Source: Citrobacter telavivensis
GTDB lineage: Bacteria > Pseudomonadota > Gammaproteobacteria > Enterobacterales > Enterobacteriaceae
Length of the DNA stretch: 64,000 nucleotides
Reading direction: 5' to 3'
Assembly (NCBI GenBank): GCA_009363175.1
Contig: CP045205.1
Location: forward strand, 4,030,001-4,094,000
In this document: piece by piece, positions 51,984 to 61,906 of the stretch
Layout of the letters: every line of letters starts with the position of its first letter
Position numbering within the stretch: position 1 is the stretch's first letter
Translations under genes and position numbers: made by a program
The notes under the pieces: generated by a model
The model's database searches: none
The model's input: the letters and a program-made list of their open reading frames with translations, nothing else
What the model was told of the DNA's origin: nothing

Positions 51984-53123
51984 TTAGTACAGAGAGTGGG
52001 TGTTGCTTTCAATATGTTCTTTGGTGATGCGGCCGAACATTTTCCAGTAACACCAGGTGGTGTAGATGAGAATGATCGGTACAAACACCGCAGCAACCCA
52101 GGTCATCACATTCAGCGTCAACTGACTGGAGGTCGCATCCCACATGGTCAGGCTCGCGTTCATCATGGTGCTTGAAGGCATCACGAACGGGAACATCGCG
52201 ATACCGGCAGTCAGAATGATGCAGGCCAGCGTCAGAGAAGAGAACAGGAATGCCCATGCCCCTTTCTCCATACGGGAAGTCAGAATGGTCAGCAGCGGCA
52301 GCGCCACACCCAGTGCAGGAACCAGCCACAGGATCGGTGCATTGTTAAAGTTGACCATCCAGGCACCCGCTTCACGCGCGACTTCTTTGGTCAGCGGGTT
52401 AGATGCCGCATGATGATCAACCGCAGAGGTCACCACGTAACCGTCGATACCGTACATCACCCAGACACCCGCCAGCGCGAAGCAGACCAGAGTGACCAGC
52501 GCTGCAATCTGCGATGTCGCACGGGCACGCAGGTGCAGTTCACCCACGGTACGCATCTGCAGATAGGTCGCGCCCTGAGTAATGATCATTCCTACGCTCA
52601 CTACGCCTGCCAGCAACCCAAACGGGTTCAGCAGTTGGAAGAAGTTACCGGTGTAGTAAAGACGCAGATACTCATCGATATGGAACGGTACGCCCTGCAA
52701 CAGGTTGCCAAATGCCACGCCGATCACCAGCGGCGGCACAAAACTCCCCACGAAGATGCCCCAGTCCCACATGTTACGCCAGCGAGTGTCTTCAATCTTG
52801 GAGCGGTAATCAAAACCGACCGGACGGAAGAACAAGGACGCCAGCACGAGGATCATCGCCACATAGAATCCGGAGAACGCCGCGGCATAGACCATCGGCC
52901 AGGCAGCAAACAGCGCGCCGCCCGCGGTGATAAGCCACACCTGGTTTCCGTCCCAGTGCGGGGCGATGGAGTTAATCATAATTCGACGCTCGGTGTCGTT
53001 ACGACCGAGGAAACGGGTGAGCATGCCCACCCCCATGTCGAAGCCATCGGTGACCGCAAAACCAATCAGCAGAATGCCAACCAGCAGCCACCAGATAAAA
53101 CGTAGTACTTCATAATCGATCAT
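51984..53123 (-). CDS. cydB: CydB, cytochrome bd-I ubiquinol oxidase subunit II
   Basis: Inner-membrane subunit of the high-affinity terminal oxidase. It has 379 residues with about nine hydrophobic segments, beginning MIDYEVLRFIWWLLVGILLIGFAVTDGFDMG. It pairs with CydA in a pseudo-symmetrical dimer. It lies 15 bases after cydA. Confidence 0.98.
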   Translation of the reverse strand: MIDYEVLRFIWWLLVGILLIGFAVTDGFDMGVGMLTRFLGRNDTERRIMINSIAPHWDGNQVWLITAGGALFAAWPMVYAAAFSGFYVAMILVLASLFFRPVGFDYRSKIEDTRWRNMWDWGIFVGSFVPPLVIGVAFGNLLQGVPFHIDEYLRLYYTGNFFQLLNPFGLLAGVVSVGMIITQGATYLQMRTVGELHLRARATSQIAALVTLVCFALAGVWVMYGIDGYVVTSAVDHHAASNPLTKEVAREAGAWMVNFNNAPILWLVPALGVALPLLTILTSRMEKGAWAFLFSSLTLACIILTAGIAMFPFVMPSSTMMNASLTMWDATSSQLTLNVMTWVAAVFVPIILIYTTWCYWKMFGRITKEHIESNTHSLY

Positions 53124-53138
53124 TTGACGACTCCTGTC

Positions 53139-54707
53139 TTAGCGTGCCGGCTGAGTAGTCGCGGTGGACTGCTCAAAGTGATAGCGACCGGTTTTCAGGC
53201 TGCTTGGGCCAAGGCGTGCGAACTTGAACATCAGGAACAGTTCAGCCACCAGGAACAGGGTATACAGGCCACAAATCAGGATCATGGAGAACAGCAGGTC
53301 ACCGACGGTCAGCGACGAGTTCGCCACTGCGGTTGGCAACACTTCACCGATCGCCCACGGCTGACGGCCATACTCGGCGACAAACCAGCCGGCTTCTACA
53401 GCAATCCACGGCAGTGGAATACCGTACAGCGCGGCGCGCAGCAGCCATTTTTTCTCACCGATGCGGTTACGAATCACGCTCCAGAAGGAGAGCGCAATGA
53501 TCGCCAGCAGCAGGAAGCCACATGCCACCATGATACGGAATGCGAAATACAGCGGCGCAACGCGTGGAATCGAATCCTTCGTCGCCTGCTGAATCTGAGC
53601 TTCAGTCGCATCAGAGACGTTCGGGGTATAGCGTTTCAGCAGCAGACCATAACCGAGGTCTTTCTTCATGTTGTTGAACTGATCGCGAACCGCCTGGTCG
53701 GTCGAACCGGCACGCAGTTGCTCCAGCAGCTCATACGCTTTCATCCCGCTACGGATACGCGCTTCATGCTGCACCATCAGGTCTTTCAGACCGATAACCG
53801 GCGTATCAACAGAACGCGTGGCAATAATGCCCAGTGCGTAAGGGATCTGAATCGCCAGTTTGTTTTCTTGCGACTCCTGGTCCGGAATACCGAACAGAGT
53901 AAAGGCAGCCGGAGCAGGCTGAGTCTCCCACTCTGCTTCAATTGCCGCGAGTTTGGTTTTCTGCACGTCGCCCATTTCGTAACCGGATTCATCACCCAGA
54001 ACAATAACAGACAGCACGGCAGCCATACCGAAACTGGCAGCAATAGCGAAAGAGCGTTTTGCAAAAGCAATGTCGCGGCCTTTCAGCAGGTAGTACGCGC
54101 TGATACCGAGCACGAACATCGCACCAGTCACATAGCCAGACGCCACGGTGTGCACAAATTTCACCTGAGCGACCGGGTTAAGGACCAGTTCAGAGAAGCT
54201 CACCATCTCCATACGCATGGTTTCGAAGTTGAAATCCGATGCGATAGGGTTCTGCATCCAGCCGTTGGCGACCAGGATCCACAACGCTGACAGGTTAGAA
54301 CCTAAAGCGACCAGCCAGGTGACCGCCATGTGCTGAACTTTGCCCAGACGATCCCAGCCGAAGAAGAACAGACCTACAAAGGTGGATTCGAGGAAGAAGG
54401 CCATCAGACCTTCGATCGCCAGCGGCGCACCGAAGATATCCCCAACGTAGTGGGAATAGTAAGACCAGTTTGTCCCGAACTGGAACTCCATGGTCAGCCC
54501 GGTTGCCACACCCAGAGCGAAGTTGATACCAAACAACTTGCCCCAGAACTTAGTCATATCTTTATAAATCTGTTTGCCGGAAAGGACGTAGACCGTTTCC
54601 ATAATGGCCAGCAAGAACGCCATACCGAGCGTCAGTGGCACAAAAAGGAAGTGGTACATCGCGGTCAAGGCAAACTGTAAGCGCGACAGTTCGACTATAT
54701 CTAACAT
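53139..54707 (-). CDS. cydA: CydA, cytochrome bd-I ubiquinol oxidase subunit I
   Basis: Catalytic heme subunit that oxidises ubiquinol and reduces oxygen. H19 (heme ligand, in ALTAMYHFLF) is present, as are the Q-loop region and GWFVAEYGRQPW. It has 522 residues from the second of two adjacent ATG codons, which is spaced 5 bases from AAGGAG. In E. coli the operon is controlled by ArcA and FNR; a perfect FNR site lies upstream. Confidence 0.98.
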   Translation of the reverse strand: MLDIVELSRLQFALTAMYHFLFVPLTLGMAFLLAIMETVYVLSGKQIYKDMTKFWGKLFGINFALGVATGLTMEFQFGTNWSYYSHYVGDIFGAPLAIEGLMAFFLESTFVGLFFFGWDRLGKVQHMAVTWLVALGSNLSALWILVANGWMQNPIASDFNFETMRMEMVSFSELVLNPVAQVKFVHTVASGYVTGAMFVLGISAYYLLKGRDIAFAKRSFAIAASFGMAAVLSVIVLGDESGYEMGDVQKTKLAAIEAEWETQPAPAAFTLFGIPDQESQENKLAIQIPYALGIIATRSVDTPVIGLKDLMVQHEARIRSGMKAYELLEQLRAGSTDQAVRDQFNNMKKDLGYGLLLKRYTPNVSDATEAQIQQATKDSIPRVAPLYFAFRIMVACGFLLLAIIALSFWSVIRNRIGEKKWLLRAALYGIPLPWIAVEAGWFVAEYGRQPWAIGEVLPTAVANSSLTVGDLLFSMILICGLYTLFLVAELFLMFKFARLGPSSLKTGRYHFEQSTATTQPAR

Positions 54708-55989
54708 CATGACTCCTTGCTCATCGCATGAAGACTCCGAGAGTGACCCCGTTAGAAAGGGTCACACGCATGCCCCAATACAAATTTATCTGCACACTCT
54801 CACCGTTAACCGTTTTCCTGAAGAAGGAAACAGAAAGTGCGAAAGGTTACAAACATGTTAATAAAAAACTCAAATTGATCCCGCAATTATATTACGCCGC
54901 AAAATCCTTACAATAAACAGGTTTTTATTGAGGAAGATTTGCATTTTTCGACAGTGATCAATTTATAGCGAATTTATCACCTTTCCACCAATTTGATCGG
55001 CGACAATTTAACGTGTTTCACACGCTTTTACCAACGTTTAAACATTGATTTAAATCAAAAACAGTGCTTTTTGTTAATCGTGTTTAAATTGAGTGATCGT
55101 AGTGAAAAACATGTTGCTAACATGTATCTTTGCGGGTGGGGATGGTTACTAAGTGAAAATGTCTATATAAAAAGACAGTGCTTTAATTAACGCGGTAACG
55201 GCATTTTCCGTGGCCCTGACCCGCTCAATTTAGCGTAGTCAATTTTCAGTTATTTTCCAGAGACGAAGAATCTGCACGTTGTTATTCACAATTATTTTAC
55301 TTTTACAGAAAAATGAATTAACACCACATTGTTATTATTCCGTTAACAATAAAATGACGCTGTGAGCAGCGCCGATCTGTTTGCTGATTATTCCGCCAGG
55401 TATGCTGCTGCCCGTCCAGCAGGTTGACGAAGAATCGTTCTCCTCCCCTGGCATGAACTCTCATTTAGCCTGGTTCAGCGCCCCGTCAATCCGACATGAT
55501 ACGTTTGCGGAACTGACTCACCTGAAACAACAAGAAATGACCAGAATGTGACACGGTGTTGCCTGGAATGGTGTACAGCTTAATTGAATAATACAAACGC
55601 ACTCGGAACAAATTATTATCTTTTCATTAACAGTTATTTTTATGTCTATATTAAGGGGTCAGTTAATTCCGTTATCTATCTCACACTTCTTCTTCTTAAA
55701 TTATTTAAAGGCGCCTTTCGCCAACAGACAAATAAACAGGATTCAGATCACAAACATGAAACTCCGTTTAATAGATACCTTTTTATTAAAATATTAATGC
55801 GCTGAAACCACAATCGCAACTATATGAAAGTAAAGATATTTTAATTTTACTTCATAGAACAGTCATTTTTCGAAAGATATTTTGAAAATAGATCAATTGC
55901 ATCCATCGCGCCTCCCCACGACACTCCGTCCCTATTAAAACATTCAAAAACATTTTATTTCTTACCCTGAGTCCTGGAGAGGATTACCC
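54708..55989. promoter_or_regulatory. cydA / glutamate-mutase intergenic region
   Basis: A 1.28-kb AT-rich gap between divergent cydA and mutS with no convincing gene. The cydA half has a long leader, as in E. coli, with a perfect FNR site at 55045-55058, a TTGATCGGCGACAA near-match near 54992-55005, and several TTAA-rich ArcA-like stretches. The mutS half (about 55600-55985) is very AT-rich and ends with the CTGGAGAGGA ribosome site. A 73-codon reading frame at 55584-55805 lacks support. Confidence 0.6.
55045..55058. promoter_or_regulatory. FNR site upstream of cydA
   Basis: TTGATTTAAATCAA is a perfect copy of the FNR consensus TTGAT-N4-ATCAA, about 340 bases before the cydA ATG. FNR represses cydA under strict anaerobiosis in E. 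coli. It could also serve the divergent glutamate-mutase genes, though it is 930 bases from them. Confidence 0.9.
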
Positions 55990-56439
55990 ATGAAAAAATC
56001 AACACTCGTTATTGGCGTCATTGGTGCTGACTGCCATGCAGTAGGCAATAAAGTTCTGGACCGCGTTTTTACTGCCCATGATTTTCGCGTAATCAATCTG
56101 GGCGTAATGGTGAGCCAGGATGAATATATCGATGCCGCGATCGAAACCGGCGCCGATGCCATTGTCGTCTCCTCTATTTATGGCCATGGCGACATTGACT
56201 GCCTGGGGCTGCGCGAGCGCTGCATCGAACGAGGCATTGGCGATATCCTTCTTTACGTCGGCGGCAACCTGGTCGTCGGAAAGCATGATTTCGCAGACGT
56301 CGAAGCCAAATTTAAAGAGATGGGCTTCCAGCGTGTCTTCGCCCCAAGCCACGATCTCGAAGATGTTTGTCAGTTGATGGCAATGGATATCAACAAGCGC
56401 CACGGTATCGAACAGCGTTGTCTGGAAGAGGCTATCTGA
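55990..56439 (+). CDS. mutS: Glutamate mutase small (B12-binding) subunit
   Basis: Cobalamin-binding sigma subunit of glutamate mutase (also called GlmS), which rearranges L-glutamate to (2S,3S)-3-methylaspartate. The cobalt-ligand motif DxHxxG is D14-C-H16-A-V-G19 (VIGADCHAVGNKVLD). SIYGHGDIDCLGL and LYVGGNLVVGKHDF form the rest of the nucleotide-tail pocket. It has 149 residues, somewhat longer than the clostridial 137. Start ATG at 55990 after GGAGAGGA. First gene of the cluster. Confidence 0.95.
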   Translation: MKKSTLVIGVIGADCHAVGNKVLDRVFTAHDFRVINLGVMVSQDEYIDAAIETGADAIVVSSIYGHGDIDCLGLRERCIERGIGDILLYVGGNLVVGKHDFADVEAKFKEMGFQRVFAPSHDLEDVCQLMAMDINKRHGIEQRCLEEAI

Positions 56440-57827
56440 TGCAAACCGTCTCTGTCGATATCGGCTCGACGTGGACCAAAGCTGCCCTCTTCGCAAAGGA
56501 GGGGGATGCGTTAACACTGGTTAACCACGTTCTGACTCCGACGACGACCCATCATCTGGCGGACGGTTTTTTCGCCAGCCTGAACCAGGTGCTGAACGTT
56601 GCCGATGCGCGCCCACTGCTCAACCGCGGTGAAGTGACACTGAAATACTCCTCATCGGCAAAAGGCGGCCTTGCCGTCGCCGCAATGGGACTGGTGCCGT
56701 CGATCACTCTGGAATCGGCAAAAGTCACGGCACATTCCGCCGGGGCCAAAATCGCCCAGTACTACTCGTATAAGCTGAATCGTCATGACATTAAGGCGCT
56801 GGAAGCCACGCCGCCGGACATTCTGTTGTTTACCGGCGGAACCGATGGCGGTGAAGAGAGCTACGGTCTGGCCAACGCGCATGCGCTGGCAGAGTCCAGT
56901 CTCGACTGCGCCATTATCTACGCTGGAAACCGCGACATTCAGGACGATGTCCAGGCGATTCTGGGACACAAAGATCTGATCACGGTAGACAACATTCTGC
57001 CCGACCTCGATCACCCGAATCCCTTCGCCGCCCGCAAGGCGATTTGTGATGTCTTCCTGTCCCGCATCGTGAAAGGCAAAGGACTGGATGTGATTGTCGG
57101 TGAAACCGGCGAAGAGCCCATGCCGACGCCCTGGACGGTGTACGAACTGGTCAAAGCCATCAGCGAAGTCGACAGCGCGTGGAAAGAGTTCATGCTCATC
57201 GACATGGGCGGCGCGACCACCGACGTCTATTCCGCCAGCGCCAATACCCTCTCGCCCGACACCGTACTGCACGGCGTCCCGGAGCCGTTCGTTAAGCGCA
57301 CAGTGGAAGGCGATCTCGGCATGCGCGTCTCCGCTGTGGTGGTAGGCGAAAGCACCCATGAACTGGTGAAGGTGGTATTCGCTCAGCAGCCGGCGCGCCA
57401 GGAGGCCTTTTATGGCTACCTGCGCCATCTGGTAGCACATCCCGATTATCTGCCGCAAAGCGAGGAAGAGAAATACTTTGATTCTCTGTTAGCCGGACTG
57501 TGTGTTGGTTACGCCGCCGAGCGTCACGCTGGCACCAAAAAGCAGGTCTGTACCTGCGTTGGCAACGTCGATTTACAGATGGGACGCGACCTGACCACCG
57601 TGCGCAAAGTGGTCGGCTCGGGCGGCTGGCTCTCCCGCGCCAGTCAGTTTGATATCCATCACTGGCTCAAATATCGCGAACTGGACGACGACGGCAGACG
57701 CATTCTTTTACCCACTCAGTTTGAGTACTACCGCGATGCAAAAGGTCTGCTCCCGCTGCTGGCAAACGTTGCCAGACTGGATCCCCAGGCCGCTGCGCGC
57801 ACCAGCATTCACTGTTTAACCCTATAA
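56439..57827 (+). CDS. mutL: MutL/GlmL, glutamate mutase reactivating ATPase
   Basis: Actin/Hsp70-fold ATPase expected to expel damaged cobalamin from glutamate mutase; it is not the mismatch-repair MutL. The phosphate-1 loop is VDIGSTWTKAALF near the N-terminus. A second acidic loop LIDMGGATTDVYS follows around residues 255-265. It has 462 residues. The ATG overlaps the mutS stop by one base (TGATG). An in-frame upstream ATG inside mutS gives an atypical extension. Confidence 0.93.
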   Translation: MQTVSVDIGSTWTKAALFAKEGDALTLVNHVLTPTTTHHLADGFFASLNQVLNVADARPLLNRGEVTLKYSSSAKGGLAVAAMGLVPSITLESAKVTAHSAGAKIAQYYSYKLNRHDIKALEATPPDILLFTGGTDGGEESYGLANAHALAESSLDCAIIYAGNRDIQDDVQAILGHKDLITVDNILPDLDHPNPFAARKAICDVFLSRIVKGKGLDVIVGETGEEPMPTPWTVYELVKAISEVDSAWKEFMLIDMGGATTDVYSASANTLSPDTVLHGVPEPFVKRTVEGDLGMRVSAVVVGESTHELVKVVFAQQPARQEAFYGYLRHLVAHPDYLPQSEEEKYFDSLLAGLCVGYAAERHAGTKKQVCTCVGNVDLQMGRDLTTVRKVVGSGGWLSRASQFDIHHWLKYRELDDDGRRILLPTQFEYYRDAKGLLPLLANVARLDPQAAARTSIHCLTL

Positions 57828-57845
57828 AACCTAAGGCAGCGACGA

Positions 57846-59291
57846 ATGGAACTTCGAAATAAGAAATTAACCCATGACGAATTTATGACTGAGCGGCATC
57901 AGGTGTTGCAGACGTGGCATACCGGCAAAGACGTCGAACATTTTGAAGATGGCGTGAAGTACCAGCAGACCATTCCTGAGAAAAAACGTTTCTCTCATGC
58001 CTTGCTGAAGGCTGACCAGGAAGGGAAAACCCTGAGCCAGCCGCGCGCCGGCGTGGCGCTGATGGATGAGCATATTGAACTGCTGAAAACCCTGCAGGCA
58101 GAGTGTGACCTGCTGCCCAGCACTATCGATGCCTACACCCGTCTGAATCGTTATGAAGAAGCCGCCATTGGGATCCAGAAATCCATTGAAGCCGGGACGT
58201 CGAAGCTCAACGGGTTGCCGGTGGTTAACCACGGCGTGGCGGCCTGTCGCCGAATGACCGAATCGCTGGAGAAACCCATTCAGGTACGTCACGGTACGCC
58301 GGATGCGCGTCTGCTGGCAGAGATTGCCATGGCCAGCGGCTTCACCAGCTACGAGGGCGGCGGTATCTCCTACAACATTCCTTACGCCAAGCGCGTCACG
58401 CTGGAAAAATCCATTCGCGACTGGCAGTACTGTGACCGTCTGATGGGGCTGTATGAAGAACACGGCATTCGCATTAACCGCGAACCGTTCGGCCCGCTGA
58501 CCGGCACGCTGATCCCACCGTTCATGTCTCATGCTGTGGCGATTATCGAAGGTCTGCTGGCGCTGGAACAAGGCGTGAAATCCATCACCGTCGGCTACGG
58601 CCAGGTGGGCAGCCTGACGCAGGATATTGCTGCGATCCAGTCACTGCGCGAACTGTCCCACGAGTATTTCCAGAATTACGGTTTCAATGATTATGAACTG
58701 AGCACCGTCTTCCACCAGTGGATGGGCGGCTTCCCGGAAGACGAATCCAAAGCATTCGCCATTATCTCCTGGGGCGCAGCGGTCGCCGGCATGTCCGGTG
58801 CCACCAAAGTGATCACCAAGAGCCCACATGAAGCCTTCGGTATCCCGACGGCCGCGGCTAACGCCCAGGGACTGCGCGCATCGCGTCAGATGCTCAATAT
58901 GGTCAGCGACCAGAAATTCCCGCCGTGCGCCGCAGTAGAACAGGAAGTGGATCTGATTAAGAGCGAAGTTCGCGCAGTCCTGAAGAAAGTGTTTGAGCTG
59001 GGCAACGGCGACGTTGCGCGCGGGACGGTGCTGGCCTTTGAAGCTGGCGTCCTGGATGTGCCTTTCGCTCCGGCCTCCTGCAACGCCGGGAAAATCCTGC
59101 CGGTTCGCGACAACTCCGGCGCTATCCGTATTCTGGAAGCCGGCTCGGTTCCACTGCCAAAAGACATTCTCGCCCTGCACCACGACTATGTGGCCGAGCG
59201 TGCGCAATACGAAGGACGTAAACCCTCATTCCAGATGGTTGTTGATGACATCAACGCTGTATCCCACAGTCAATTAATAGGAAGACCATAA
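57846..59291 (+). CDS. mutE: Glutamate mutase large (catalytic) subunit
   Basis: TIM-barrel epsilon subunit (GlmE) that binds glutamate and, with MutS and adenosylcobalamin, makes 3-methylaspartate. It has 481 residues. The substrate arginines and partners known from the Clostridium cochlearium structure have counterparts here: R67 (SQPRAGV), R99, R148 (VRHGTPDAR), E170, Y176 and Y180 (YEGGGISYNIPY). It is 18 bases after mutL, and its stop shares a base with the mal start. Confidence 0.96.
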   Translation: MELRNKKLTHDEFMTERHQVLQTWHTGKDVEHFEDGVKYQQTIPEKKRFSHALLKADQEGKTLSQPRAGVALMDEHIELLKTLQAECDLLPSTIDAYTRLNRYEEAAIGIQKSIEAGTSKLNGLPVVNHGVAACRRMTESLEKPIQVRHGTPDARLLAEIAMASGFTSYEGGGISYNIPYAKRVTLEKSIRDWQYCDRLMGLYEEHGIRINREPFGPLTGTLIPPFMSHAVAIIEGLLALEQGVKSITVGYGQVGSLTQDIAAIQSLRELSHEYFQNYGFNDYELSTVFHQWMGGFPEDESKAFAIISWGAAVAGMSGATKVITKSPHEAFGIPTAAANAQGLRASRQMLNMVSDQKFPPCAAVEQEVDLIKSEVRAVLKKVFELGNGDVARGTVLAFEAGVLDVPFAPASCNAGKILPVRDNSGAIRILEAGSVPLPKDILALHHDYVAERAQYEGRKPSFQMVVDDINAVSHSQLIGRP

Positions 59292-60532
59292 TGAAAATTA
59301 AACAGGCGCTTTTCACCGCTGGCTACTCCTCATTCTATTTTGATGACCAGCAGGCGATCAAAAATGGCGCAGGTCATGACGGGTTTATTTATACCGGCGA
59401 TCCGGTCACCCCAGGCTTTACCTCTGTGCGTCAGGCCGGTGAGTGCGTTTCCGTACAGCTGATTCTGGAAAACGGCGCGGTGGCGGTGGGTGATTGTGCC
59501 GCGGTGCAGTACTCCGGTGCCGGTGGCCGCGATCCGCTGTTCCTGGCTGAACACTTTATTCCGTTCCTCAACGATCACATTAAACCGCTGCTTGAAGGCC
59601 GCGACGTGGATGCGTTCCTGCCGAACGCCCGTTTCTTCGACAAACTGCGCATCGACGGTAATTTACTGCATACCGCCGTTCGTTACGGTCTGTCACAGGC
59701 ACTGCTTGACGCCACCGCGCTGGCCTCAGGTCGCCTGAAAACGGAAGTCGTGTGCGACGAATGGCAATTGCCCTGCGTACCGGAAGCGATTCCTTTATTT
59801 GGTCAGAGTGGCGATGACCGCTATATCGCCGTCGACAAGATGATCCTCAAAGGCGTTGATGTCCTGCCGCACGCGCTGATCAACAACGTCGAAGAAAAGC
59901 TCGGTTTCAAAGGTGAAAAACTGCGTGAGTACGTACGCTGGTTGTCCGACCGTATTCTCAGCCTGCGCAGCAGCCCGCGCTACCATCCGACGCTGCATAT
60001 CGACGTGTATGGCACCATCGGTCTGATCTTCGATATGGACCCGGTCCGCTGCGCCGAGTACATCGCCAGTCTGGAAAAAGAGGCGCAGGGCCTGCCGCTG
60101 TACATTGAAGGTCCGGTCGATGCGGGCAACAAGCCGGATCAGATCCGCATGCTGACGGCCATCACCAAAGAGCTGACCCGTCTGGGTTCCGGCGTGAAAA
60201 TTGTTGCGGACGAATGGTGTAACACCTATCAGGACATCGTGGACTTCACCGATGCCGGCAGCTGCCACATGGTGCAGATCAAAACCCCGGATCTCGGCGG
60301 CATTCACAACATCGTTGACGCGGTGCTGTACTGCAACAAACACGGGATGGAAGCCTACCAGGGCGGTACCTGTAACGAAACCGAAATCAGCGCCCGTACC
60401 TGCGTACATGTGGCTCTCGCCGCACGTCCGATGCGTATGCTGATAAAGCCAGGTATGGGCTTCGATGAAGGTCTCAATATCGTGTTTAACGAAATGAACC
60501 GCACCATCGCGCTGTTGCAGACTAAGGATTAA
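59291..60532 (+). CDS. mal: Methylaspartate ammonia-lyase
   Basis: Enolase-superfamily enzyme that eliminates ammonia from (2S,3S)-3-methylaspartate to give mesaconate. The magnesium ligands D238, E273 and D307 and the two catalytic bases H194 and K331 are all present at the numbering of the Citrobacter amalonaticus enzyme. The length, 413, is also the same. This is the best species clue in the window. Translation is coupled to mutE (TAATG). Confidence 0.98.
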   Translation: MKIKQALFTAGYSSFYFDDQQAIKNGAGHDGFIYTGDPVTPGFTSVRQAGECVSVQLILENGAVAVGDCAAVQYSGAGGRDPLFLAEHFIPFLNDHIKPLLEGRDVDAFLPNARFFDKLRIDGNLLHTAVRYGLSQALLDATALASGRLKTEVVCDEWQLPCVPEAIPLFGQSGDDRYIAVDKMILKGVDVLPHALINNVEEKLGFKGEKLREYVRWLSDRILSLRSSPRYHPTLHIDVYGTIGLIFDMDPVRCAEYIASLEKEAQGLPLYIEGPVDAGNKPDQIRMLTAITKELTRLGSGVKIVADEWCNTYQDIVDFTDAGSCHMVQIKTPDLGGIHNIVDAVLYCNKHGMEAYQGGTCNETEISARTCVHVALAARPMRMLIKPGMGFDEGLNIVFNEMNRTIALLQTKD

Positions 60533-60535
60533 GAG

Positions 60536-61906
60536 ATGGCACGCACATTTAAGATCTTATCGCCGACGGCTATCCTGGGTTATGGCTTCCCGGAAGAGAG
60601 CTTTCGTAAAGCCATGGAAGAGTCACCGGATCTGATCGCGGTTGACGCAGGCTCCTCCGATCCTGGCCCCCACTATCTGGGGGCGGGTAAACCGTTTACC
60701 GACAGGGCCGGGGTGAAACGCGATCTGCGTTATATGATCACGGCGGGCGTTAAGAACAACATTCCGGTGGTGATCGGCACCGCCGGGGGATCCGGTGCTG
60801 CACCGCACCTTGAGTGGTGTCGGCAGATTATCCTTGAGATTGCGCAGGAAGAAAAACTGTCCTTTTCAATGGCCCTGATCCCATCGGATGTGAATAAAGA
60901 GGTGGTTCATCAGGCGCTGGATAACGGCAAAATCACCGCGCTGGACTTTGTTCCGGCACTGACCCACGAGGCGATCGAAGAGAGCACCTATATCGTGGCG
61001 CAGATGGGGATCGAGCCGTTCCAGCGTGCGCTGGAAGCGGGGGCGCAGGTGGTGCTGGGCGGACGGGCTTACGATCCGGCCTGCTTCGCGGCACTGCCAA
61101 TTATGCAGGGCTTTGATGAAGGTCTGGCGCTGCACTGCGGCAAGATCCTGGAATGTGCGGCCATTGCCGCCACCCCAGGTTCCGGTTCCGACTGCGCGAT
61201 GGGGATTATCGACGACAACGGCTTTACGCTTAAGACGTTCAATCCAAAACGCAAGTTCACCGAAACGTCGGCGGCGGCGCACACCCTGTATGAGAAGTCC
61301 GATCCCTACTTCCTGCCAGGCCCTGGCGGCGTACTGAACCTGAAAGGGTGCAGCTTCACCGCGGTAAACGATGGCGAAGTGTACGTCAGCGGTTCCCGTC
61401 ATGAAGAAACGCCGTATGCGCTGAAACTGGAAGGCGCGCGCCAGGTGGGCTTCCGCTGCCTGACCATTGCCGGTACCCGCGATCCGATCATGATTGCTGG
61501 CATCGACACCATTCTCGAAGAAGTTCAGGCAAGCGTTGCCCGCAACCTCTCACTGAATGATGACAGCATCCGCATGACGTTCCACCTGTACGGTAAGAAC
61601 GGCGTGATGGGCAATCATGAACCGATGCAAACTGCCGGGCACGAACTGGGCATTTTACTGGACGTGGTCGCGCCAACGCAGGATATCGCCAACAGCGTCT
61701 GTTCGCTGGTGCGCTCTACCCTGCTGCACTACGGCTACGAAAACCGGATCGCCACGGCAGGCAACCTCGCCTTCCCGTTCTCGCCATCCGATATTCAAAG
61801 CGGGCCGGTGTATGAGTTCTCAATCTATCACCTGATCGAAGCCAGCGATGCACTGCGTTTTGACTTCCATATCGAACAGGTGACGCCAGAAGGAGTTCAG
61901 GCATGA
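60536..61906 (+). CDS. AtuA-like protein (DUF1446 family), function unknown
   Basis: 456-residue soluble protein of the family named after AtuA of acyclic terpene use. Landmarks: DAGSSDPGPHYLG (37-49), GTAGGSGAAPH (81-91), GGRAYDPA (175-182), HCGKILECAA (200-209), and GPVYEFSIYHLIEASD near the end. The many glycine-rich loops and conserved D/H/R residues suggest an enzyme, but I know no proven reaction. It starts 3 bases after mal and overlaps the next gene, so it should work on mesaconate, citramalate or a neighbour in the pathway. Confidence 0.85.
   Translation: MARTFKILSPTAILGYGFPEESFRKAMEESPDLIAVDAGSSDPGPHYLGAGKPFTDRAGVKRDLRYMITAGVKNNIPVVIGTAGGSGAAPHLEWCRQIILEIAQEEKLSFSMALIPSDVNKEVVHQALDNGKITALDFVPALTHEAIEESTYIVAQMGIEPFQRALEAGAQVVLGGRAYDPACFAALPIMQGFDEGLALHCGKILECAAIAATPGSGSDCAMGIIDDNGFTLKTFNPKRKFTETSAAAHTLYEKSDPYFLPGPGGVLNLKGCSFTAVNDGEVYVSGSRHEETPYALKLEGARQVGFRCLTIAGTRDPIMIAGIDTILEEVQASVARNLSLNDDSIRMTFHLYGKNGVMGNHEPMQTAGHELGILLDVVAPTQDIANSVCSLVRSTLLHYGYENRIATAGNLAFPFSPSDIQSGPVYEFSIYHLIEASDALRFDFHIEQVTPEGVQA

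Noticed and set aside
55584..55805. 73-codon reading frame in the cydA-mutS gap
   Set aside because: AT-rich, no convincing ribosome site and no recognisable features; probably non-coding.
55883..55897. FNR-like TTGAAAATAGATCAA close to mutS
   Set aside because: The half-sites are one base too far apart and one half is degenerate, so it does not fit an FNR box.
56439..57827. DNA mismatch repair MutL
   Set aside because: The name mutL here refers to the glutamate-mutase activase; the protein has actin/Hsp70-type ATPase loops and lacks the GHKL features of repair MutL.
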